The position numbers were made by a program, and so were the translations under genes. From Trichosphaerium sp. ATCC 40318 (Eukaryota; Discosea; Flabellinia; Trichosidae), in contig JALMLS010000577.1 of assembly GCA_038496445.1 (NCBI GenBank), forward strand, positions 62,001-126,000: 64,000 nt of DNA, written 5' to 3'. Position 1 is the stretch's first letter. Every line of letters begins with the position of its first letter. Positions 55,893 through 64,000 of this stretch are shown piece by piece. The notes beneath the pieces are model-generated. The model was given only the letters and a program-made list of their open reading frames with translations, had not been told where the DNA came from and did no database searches.

Positions 55893-58800
55893 TTAATTGG
55901 CTTCTGGTTTTTTGATGCAAATGAATGAATTGTTGAAAAAAACTATGGTGGCACGTGCTTGATTAGCCGCCGCTCTTGCAACTGGCTCTAGTGCTTTCAG
56001 TATGCCCAATTGGTATAGTACTACGGTAGTTCCGCCGAGACCAGCGACTAGTACAAAGTACAAAGGACTTGTCAAAACGCTCCAAATCTCGTTCCAACCG
56101 AGAACAACGAGCAGAACGATCATGTAGATTGGAATAGATGCTCGAGATTTAGCATTTTCTTGTTCTCTGAGCGCTTCTCTGTATGTTGCCTCTGCGTGGC
56201 TCCTGAAAGACTCAAGCAAGTGACGGCAATCATCAGGAGAGAGAACCTCCTTCACTTCGTCAACTGTAGGTGGATCATCGACAACGACTAGCCTCTGTCC
56301 AACTTTGGAAAAGTAAGTCAATTCGTCATCTTCTTCTTCCAATCTGATGATAGAAAGCGCATCAAGCATGGTTTCCGTCTATGCAAAAAAACGCTGTTAA
56401 AATCTGCACAGGAGGCAATGGGGGGGTAGGGAGTGTGACTTACCATGGATTTGGCCTTGATGTAGTATGTGGAGACGTCATCGCTACACAACTGTATTAG
56501 GCCACACATTCACTTAAAAGGGTACGTACGTAGGTAACCAGCGTTTTGGAATACCGCTATCGTCTAGTCTAAAGTGTGCGTTGAAGGAACGATCCATAAA
56601 GAGGAGAAGGTTGCTGGCTTTCTCTCTAACAATCTTGGACAGAACCTTGAAAACCAACTGCTCAATCTCTTCGCGCTTGCTAGCGAGTTCTTTTTCATCG
56701 ACACGGAAACCTAAAGCGGGGTAAGATAGTGACCTAAGGGTGCTCTCTTTCTATAAAAATATGTATATTTTGAAGGCGTACTCTCTGTCAAGTTGTTCAA
56801 GATTGTTTGAACAAGATCGTCCTTTTTGGCGCTGTATAACTTTCTAACTTGTGTCCACATGTTTCCTTTAGCCTGGCACACAACTAGGTAAGCATACGTC
56901 GCACAATGCGTTCATCCATACCTTTTCAAAGAGCACACCCAATCGTCTACCCAATCCTCTCGATATTGCGGACTAAACACAAATATGAGCTACCCAACAC
57001 TTGTAAAAAAAAAAGAATAATAATAATTGGGATAAACTGGAGTCCCGCGTCATTCAACAACATCCACAACAATGTTTTTCTTATTTTCTGGCATGACGTT
57101 ACCTTGGCATTCTCGATAAGCAAGGTGAGTTGATTGTCTCTCTCCTTATCAACGGCATCCTTCATGAAGAGTTCGAGCTCCTGTAACCGCTGTTTAAAGT
57201 CCCAATCGAACAATTTTATGAGAGATGCGGATGCAGACGTCACAAATGATTCTCTGGCCTCCTGTACTAGCGCATCGGCAACGTTGACAAAGTCCTTGCA
57301 AGGTTCTTTGCTTGGTAGTTTATCCCTGAACCTCTCCAAAAACTTTTGTTTCGCAATGCCGACTAGCGAAGCGATCTGGTTGTCATATATTGGTTTCAGC
57401 GCACCGTCCATCTTTGCAAGAAGATCTTCACGCTTTTTATTGCTACAATGTCGTTAGTCAGCTTCTTACTTTTAGGCAGCGCAAGTGGTTTTTTTCAAAA
57501 GGCAAATAAAAAAACCCGTTCAAAGGAGAGAACGCACCTAATCTCGGACAAATATCGTTTTGCTAATTTGTCGTATTCTTGAACAACCTTCTCGACAAGA
57601 ACGGACGCTGTTGTACCGAAATTTGGGATCGTATCTTGTGTCTTGAGCGGTTCCTTGAGGGTATTTGGTCAAAAACGATAAGGTTGGTTGATATTGGCAT
57701 TGCATGTGTGTACCTTGAGAGTAACGAGTTCTTCTTCAAATGTCTTGTATGCATTGGCACTAATTTCGTCACATCGATATATAGCTAACATTTCCTTTTG
57801 GCTCGGTAAATTCAAATCCTTGTTGGCTTGTATCGTCTCCCAGATGCCCTTGGCGTATCGTGGTAAGCCATCTGCTGGAACGTCATTCTTGTAGTCTGGA
57901 CCCAAGACGTATTTGTCCGATGTCTTGTCAACGAACATTCTTCGCAATTCCTTGACTCTGCTGTTGAACTCTGCAGCTGCCCACTTTTTGTGTGGCAATG
58001 AAAAGTATCTGTATTCGAAGAAATCTGTTGGTTTGGAGGATGCCTGTGCCGCAATGTGAGTCCATGACACCACCCAATACAACATAAGAGAGTAAGACGT
58101 ACTTGTTCGTCTGGTTTTGCCATGCCAGCCCAAATGTTGTCCATATCTTCCTGTTTTTAAAGTAAATGAGGATAGTCCCACAATCTCAATTTATAAAGGG
58201 GCAGTGTACGTACAGCTATGGTTGCTTCTAACTTGTCCAAGCCGGTCTCACCATCGAAATCACGTAGAACGAATACAATCAACTGCTTTTTTGATCTAGT
58301 ACACGAGAAAATGTGAGCGCACACGTTTGGATTTCAAAAAGAGACAAATGCGGACTTGTTGGATTGGAACAGCTGTAAGTTGAGTTCGAATACAATTTTC
58401 AAGAGAGAGTAGTTTGCGCCCTCGTGACGGCCTACATCATGCGCCCACATGTTAATCAACAACACTTCCGAAAGTGCCAAAGATAGTAATGACGTCTTTC
58501 TTTCGAAGGCCTATGTATTAGGTGAGGTTGGTCCACTTGTCTAAACCTAAAACATTCCAATCTTTTTTTTTTTTTACAATTCTGATGTTAATGAAACTTA
58601 TTTGTGCAAAGGTATTTGCGGCAAGATGTCCTGAAACAGGCGTATTCAAAACAATCGGAAAAATTGGTTCTTCATGTAAAAGTCACGTACGCCATGGTCT
58701 TCACCACGTTCGCGGGAATCTGTACCCTCCACATCCATTACCAGCACATTTTCGCTGAGCGACACCCAAACGCCCACCGTTGTCTGCGTCCTACCTTTCG

Positions 58801-59123
58801 AGGCGTTCATAACTTCGAAGTCCGTGTCGAAAAGGCCATTTAGGAGAGTACCTAGCGTGTTACTTACTACTTAGCGCGTACGCAATGAAAACGTACTCTT
58901 TCCGCTACTTTGACAACCTAGGATAGCTACAAGGTAGTAATCGCAGTCCCTATCATAAAATCCTCTATCTTTGAAATTATCGGCTAATTCATCCCTACGT
59001 GAGATGTTACAACGTTGATTGGCGCGGAAAAGGAGCCTACACGAATTGCCCTTCTCCATCTAACATTTGCATTGGTGCATTAGATGTGACAATAGCACCG
59101 TCACTAGGTGTTGTTTCACTCAT
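55893..59123 (-). CDS. Sey1/RHD3 (atlastin-like) ER-fusion dynamin-type GTPase
   Basis: ATG at 59121-59123 ([17 protein letters not shown] then [11 protein letters not shown]). After an intron: [16 protein letters not shown], then the P-loop [11 protein letters not shown]. Exons on the minus strand then encode [53 protein letters not shown] and [12 protein letters not shown]. The helical part follows: [49 protein letters not shown]-like stretches and [19 protein letters not shown]. Near the C-terminus, [20 protein letters not shown] and [21 protein letters not shown] form the paired membr hairpin, before an end of KKPEAN-stop. The domain order and length match Sey1/RHD3, which fuses ER tubules by GTP hydrolysis. 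About twelve introns. Confidence 0.92.
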
Positions 59124-59391
59124 CGTTGATGCTTTTATCGGTCAATCAATAGTACAACACTTAAGTTACATCAAAAAACTTGAACGTCAGTCTCTAGTCT
59201 GTAACAACACACAAACGCATTTTCCTCTTTCAGTCTATTTTCGAGAAACTTGATTGAACGTGACAACCTTATGTATTGATTGATAGGGGTTGATAGAAAT
59301 GATTTTGGCTACTGATTGATTGGGCAGTAAGGGTTTTGGTTTTTTTTTTTTTTGCGCGTTAGGCAAAACGTGTATTATACAATGTTACAAT

Positions 59392-62300
59392 CTACTTCTC
59401 CTTGTCTTTGTCCTTGTCCTTATCCTTGTCTTTCTCTTTCTTGCTGGATCTTTTACTGACCCGGAAGAGATTTGTTTTCTTGTCACTCTTAGATTTTGAG
59501 CGCTTTCTACCGCCATTCTCTGTTGAGTTACCTCGGTTCCTGTTTCCACTATTAATTTTGGACGAACTCGGATGCGCAAAGGCACTGTCAGATATGCCGC
59601 GTTGGCGCGTTTTTAAATGAGTGAGGTCTTGGATCTTTGGTTTGTGCTCAATCTTCTCCAAGAGGCGTGGATCTACGCCCTTAGAACTTTTACCGTACAC
59701 GCGAGGAGAAAGTTTACTCTCTCTCAACGCAGACAAGCCACCACCCGGTGTTCGCGCAACGTTAGTTGCTAAACCGCCACCACGCGTATCTGAGCTTCGT
59801 GAAGGCCTGTGTATGTTGTTTGAAAATCTATTTGAAGTAGAAGCGCTGATGCGGTTTCTACCTCCTTTGTAAGGCATATCTGTAAATAACGCGTGTCGTA
59901 GGAGATCGGAAGCGTTAGGGCGATCAGTAGGATTGCGACAAAGGCAGCTGCGGATAAATCTGAGGCAGTTATCCGACACATTCTGCGGCATGTCAGGTTC
60001 AGCTGTATCTGATGCGATCTGAAACAGCGCTGAGATGGTAGACAGATGGTGCCAAGGAGGGTGCGCTAATAATAATAAATAAATCAAAATTGTATGTTTA
60101 AGCATATGAGTAGACAAAAAAAAGGGGAAGGGAGACTGGGTTGGGTTACCTGTAGCCATTTCTATGACACAACAGCCCACGGACCAAATATCGCATTTGC
60201 CATCATAAGCATTCTTACTTCCTGCGCGTATCACTTCAGGAGCCATCCTACATTTGAACCGGTTAGTTTTAAACTAAGTCAACCATATCATAATTACCAG
60301 TGCGGTGTTCCTGTAAATGTTTTGAGGCCACCACCACCTTCAAGCTCAAAGGGCGTCTGGTGCATGCTGCCCTCAAGGGACATATCCGCTGCTATTTTAG
60401 TAGCAGCTCCAAAGTCGGTGAGCTTGACAACGGCATAGTTGTCTACTAGTACCTAATCCACAATTAGTTTCGATGTTTTAGCGGTTGTAGCTGGGAAGTA
60501 CGTACGTTTGCACATTTAATATCGCGATGCACTATTTTTTGAGAATGCAAGTACTCCAATCCAAGCAGTATTTGTTTAGTGTACACACGTATCAGTGTGT
60601 CATCTAGTACACCAAATTTGTTGTACAGACTATGCAAAGAGCCTCCTGGACAATACTCCAAGAATATATTGAGTGTGCCGCTACTTGGAAGCACTTCGCA
60701 GCCTAGGTAATGTACAATATTTGGGTGATCCAGTTCAGAGAGCAGCTTAATCTCCCTCTGTAATCCCTTCACGTTGGCTTGTTTGTTGGGATCCATTAGA
60801 ATCTTTTTTACAGCTATCATTTCACCTAACAGGATAACAGGTAAATGATACAACTCTTTTTTTTTTTTTTTTGGAACAAGCAATAAATACAATACAGAAA
60901 TAGTTTGCTGCACAAACAAAAAAAAAAAAAAAAAAAAAACCCAAGTGGGAGTGGTTACTTACCCGTGTCGCGATTCAGCGCAAGATAGACCTCGCCGTAT
61001 GCGCCTCTCCCAACAAGAGGACCTTGAGACCACTGGGACGGTAATTGTTGCGGTATATTCGGACGTCTTCCTATCATACTAGCAATACTGGATTGTGACT
61101 GTGAATCGTCAGTCCAGGACTGTGACATTGTGCTGGCATCGACACCTTCTGTTACATAAATTTTGCAGGTGGCATTAATGCCTTGGTCAAACATCACGTT
61201 TAGAGCGTCTCTAAGCTCAGATGTTGAACCTATGCTTATAGTATCGCCCTAACACCGCTGGTCAGTGACGGTATTTTTTTGGGCTTTATAAGAAATGATG
61301 GTGCGTGCTTACGTCTTCATCCTTGTACTGCATCCGAGGGTGGCTAATTTTAAATAGTCTTTTCAGCGTTTTTTTAAACGATTTGTAGACTACATCGCCT
61401 CCCACTGTTACTGCACGAATATCGTCCTGATAGCAGAATTTGACACGAATCTACATTACCCCAGTTAGACACAGCACTTAATATGCGTCTATAGGCGCAT
61501 TTGTTCCACGTACAGTGTTACTTTTGCGCCTAGGCGAAAATCTGAGGGAGGACGCTGGACTTGGAGACCTTGCATGACCTAAATGATCACTAATGTAGTC
61601 CTGAGATTGATTGGAATGATACGATGATGATCTATTATTTTTTTTCATGTTAGTACGTTGATTCATTATAGAAATCTGTGTGGACGCACCCAAATCCGTT
61701 ATCTCCTGCGGAAGTGTCACCTTGAGACTCAATCAATAACACAGAGAAATCGCCCAGAATGTGTTTTCCGGTGTTGGAGAGTCCTCCATACAGGTAAACC
61801 TTATCCCCGCACTGATTCGTAGTGTGAAAGTACCGCGACTCCGGAACATCGCCGTCTGTATTTATAATACACCAGCTGTTATCCCCTAAGACAACTAATG
61901 TCAGACTTTCTGGGGTTTTTTTTGTAGTACGATTTTAGCTAGCTAGCTAGCCCACTTACAAAAATCATAGCGATAGACGAGGTTCAGAGACGGTTCACCT
62001 TCTCCGCCAAAGTACATGATATACTTGTCTTCCATAAGACAACTACAAGCGCCCCTACGCGGCGTAGGCGCAGGCCCTGAGGTTGTGAGACAGCTCCACT
62101 GGCGTTTGTCTAAATCCAGACCGTCAAAATCCACAATGGACACGTACATACAAGTAGTTCAAAGTAACGTACAAAAGTCAAAAGTGTAAAGTGCATTTGC
62201 GTGTTGTTCTGCAGTGCCGCCCAATAAATACAATTTTTTTTGCTGGGAAAAAAGTGAATAAGGGCAATTTGGTCGATGACTTAGAGATAACAATGCGAAC

Positions 62301-63492
62301 TGTACCCAAACTAGTGATGTGTGATAATGGTTTGGTGGTGGCCAGGCACTGTTTGCTTCATCAGGGGGCACCTCAGTCCACGTTCTTGTCGTCTAAGAAA
62401 GCTTGGTGTCAGTGAAAAAAAAAAAAAAAAGAATAATCCTTCATCTAAATTGTTTGCACGTCGCCACGCACCAAATGAAATTCCCAAAAGTCATTTAACA
62501 ATCCGTTCGCCCCTTTGCCGCCTTGTATGTACATTGATTCGCCATAAACTACAGCAGTGTGACCCCACCTAATTTGTTTGTTAGTCAGTGGGTAGGTAAG
62601 GTATGTATGTTCTTATTGAATACATATCAAATAATAAACAGTTAAAAAAAAACCCGTGCCGCGTGGCAGTCACGCAAAAAAATATGCTACAACACAAAAC
62701 AATATCTAGCTGCGTAATTGAACTGGTAATCACGTACCGTGGTTCAGGTGATGCACTTTGAACTGGATATTTTACTTTTCTCCACTGTTCAACCTCTACG
62801 CTTTGTGAGCATGCTGCAGGTTGAATGGAGGTTGCTATAACGCACTAATGTCGAATTCCAACATGTCACCAAGTGGCCCTTCCTTGCCCAAACCGCCAAA
62901 AACCCACATAGAATGCTACGTGAATAAGTATTTTACAATCGTTGGTGCGTCGCGTAGCCAGCATTATCAAAAAAAAAAAAAAGAAAAAGAGAATACTCAC
63001 CTTAAATACAATGGCTGTGTGAGAGTGACGAGCACTTGGTTGCATAGTTGCTCGTGGAGAATTATTTCTATGTACGAGCTGGGAGCGCGCTGTGGTGGCG
63101 TCAATTCGCTCAATATGCGTAGTGCAAGTACGTACCATTGTTCGCTTGCTGCTCACGGGTTTGATTTTTGATGAACCACTGTTGCGAAGCTAAAAACACT
63201 TAGAGTGGCGGCAAAAAACGACGTGAGCGCCACATATGGTAAAAGGAGGATAATTTAAGAAGAAAATAGTTAATTGGTACCAAATCGAAACAAGTGCAAA
63301 TCGTCTAGGTCCTTGCCGTCACATTGACCTGCATAACGTCAAACACGCAAACTAGAAAGAAATGCCAAATAAGATGACCAACTAACCTCCAAACACGTAT
63401 AGGGCACTAGACTTATACACGGCTGCAGAATGGAGTTGCCGCTTTTGGGGCGCTGCATCGCCATTTATTTTGAGCCACTGACCGTCGAACAT
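59392..63492 (-). CDS. Kelch-repeat / PB1 / STE11-type MAPKKK fusion
   Basis: ATG at 63490-63492 (MFDGQWLKINGDAAPQKRQ). At least six kelch motifs follow: HSAAVYKSSALYVFGG, ARHSHTAIVFK, WVFGGLGKEGPLGDMLEF, RYGHTAVVYGESMYIQGGK, KLYLLGG and RGACSCLMEDKYIMYFGG; the last is WCIINTDGDVPESRYFHT. A GTGCGT donor (61689) joins GFG to SSSYHSNQSQDYISD in phase. Next, after a GTACGT intron, comes a PB1 domain (IRVKFCYQDDIRAVTVGG, MQYKDEDGDTISIG). The kinase follows: GPLVGRGAYGEVYLALN, MIAVKKILMD, VHRDIKCANV, LTDFGAA, GTPHWMAPEVI and CDIWSVGCCVIEMATG, a STE11/MEKK signature with Lys, HRD and DFG intact. The tail is Ser/Lys-rich and ends in a KDKD repeat (stop about 59392). It probably starts a MAP-kinase cascade, with kelch blades as a sensor or scaffold. 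Confidence 0.85.
59395..59440 (-). repeat. Lys-Asp codon repeat
   Basis: Tandem 6-base unit (aaggacaag-type on the minus strand; plus strand tccttgtcctta) encoding alternating Lys and Asp at the extreme C-terminus of the Kelch-PB1-MAPKKK protein. Confidence 0.7.
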
Positions 63493-63744
63493 TGACGTCA
63501 AATATTCATTGCATTCTTACTTGAACAGCTCTCCGTGTAATGTAGTGACAATCAAACGCACTGCGTCGCTTAGGGGCTCACTTAACAAACTGCCTTTTTT
63601 TTTTTGCTTTTTTTTATTTGCAATATCAACTAGTTTTACATTTCTTATTGTGTAACATGTCATCTCATCATTTTTTTTGAAATGTGATGTTACGTGGTAG
63701 AGTTTTTGGTGAGGCCCTCAGCGGAGGCCACGTTAAACAAAAAT
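63493..63744. other. Intergenic region
   Basis: About 250 bases upstream of the Kelch-kinase start and downstream of the next minus-strand gene. It has T/A runs near 63596-63615. I see no gene. Confidence 0.4.
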
Positions 63745-64000
63745 TTATCCATGTGTGGCGGCAATTTTCTTGATTGTCTAAAAAATGATTCGTATTAGAA
63801 ATCAAAACTTAGTGAATACTGCAGACGCACAGGTTTGCAAGCGTTACGTTCATGTTGCCATCTTCATCTTCCACTTTAAGCTTCTCCAGTCCCTAGCAGT
63901 TGTTACGGTGGGCTAGCGCCAAACAGAGCTGTGCGTGCATACCTTGAGAACATTTCTGGTGCGAATCGCCAAATCCTACGTCACAACTTAATCTCTGACA
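63745..64000 (-). CDS. 3' end of a gene, partial
   Basis: The window ends inside this minus-strand gene. The penultimate exon encodes GLEKLKVEDEDGNMNVTLANL (in parts: GLEKLKVEDEDG, NMNVTLANL), preceded by a plausible CTAG acceptor near 63895. A further intron (donor about 63829) leads to TIKKIAATHG-stop with TAA at 63745-63747. The upstream frame in the window is not clear. No family can be named from this short piece. Confidence 0.5.

Noticed and set aside
1-64000. CRISPR arrays, IS elements, prophage or bacterial operons.
   Set aside because: No direct-repeat/spacer pattern, transposase or Shine-Dalgarno-led operon was seen; the gene content and introns are eukaryotic.
1-64000. tRNA or rRNA genes.
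   Set aside because: No cloverleaf with recognisable A/B boxes or rRNA core sequence was noticed by eye. A covariance-model scan would be decisive and could not be run.

Overview
This window is nuclear DNA from a compact-genome microbial eukaryote. The evidence is spliceosomal introns in nearly every gene (mostly 45-90 nt, donors usually GTACGT or GTACGN, acceptors ending T-rich + AG), tiny intergenic gaps, and purely eukaryotic genes: ribosomal protein uS15, an RNA polymerase III subunit, an atlastin/Sey1-type ER-fusion GTPase, a MAPKKK, a U-box protein, ETF:ubiquinone oxidoreductase. The sequence is A/T-rich. I cannot name the species. A 7TM receptor fused to a TKL kinase is reminiscent of the GPCR bigrams known in oomycetes, so a stramenopile-like protist is possible but not shown.

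Layout. 0-3.5 kb (-): leucine-rich-repeat protein with a long basic tail. 4.0-7.1 kb (+): first of two proteins built of tandem W/Y-rich modules ending in a PD-(D/E)xK-like nuclease domain. 7.1-9.5 kb: mostly empty, one doubtful small ORF. 9.5-11.0 kb (-): U-box/TPR protein. 11.3-12.6 kb (+): F-box/LRR gene with an apparent frameshift. 13.1-14.6 kb (-): secreted protein. 15.0-15.8 kb (-): BTB/T1 protein. 15.9-17.0 kb (-): small membrane protein. 17.3-18.0 kb (-): RPS13. 18.2-20.4 kb (-): five-TM prominin/tweety-like protein. 21.1-23.5 kb (-): ETFDH. 23.9-26.0 kb (-): unrecognised protein. 26.2-29.0 kb (+): 7TM-TKL kinase. 29.3-30.0 kb (+): mitochondrial release-factor-like protein with GGT instead of GGQ. 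30.1-32.9 kb (+): second W/Y-repeat nuclease protein.

33.6-36.2 kb (+): C2/arrestin-like protein. 36.3-38.9 kb (+): low-complexity protein with a conserved C-terminal domain. 39.0-39.7 kb (-): RPC9. 39.9-41.1 kb (+): archaemetzincin. 41.4-42.6 kb (+): SH3/coiled-coil. 43.0-44.6 kb (-): TPR protein. 44.9-45.7 kb (+): unknown. 45.7-47.4 kb (+): MORN protein. 47.8-49.6 kb (+): PPP phosphatase. 49.9-51.1 kb (-): unknown, with an in-frame TAG. 51.2-51.7 kb (+): coiled coil. 52.6-55.6 kb (+): glycosyltransferase with mucin-like stalk. 55.9-59.1 kb (-): Sey1/RHD3. 59.4-63.5 kb (-): Kelch-PB1-MAPKKK. 63.7 kb to the end (-): partial gene.

There is no operon logic; neighbours are functionally unrelated. 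The most interesting content is the paired W/Y-repeat nuclease genes (modular exons, likely mitochondrial targeting, C-terminal nuclease fold), the two receptor/kinase fusions, and several otherwise orthodox proteins that have lost a hallmark residue. Spans for spliced genes run from start to stop codon and include introns; exon joins were worked out by eye from reading frame and splice-site consensus.
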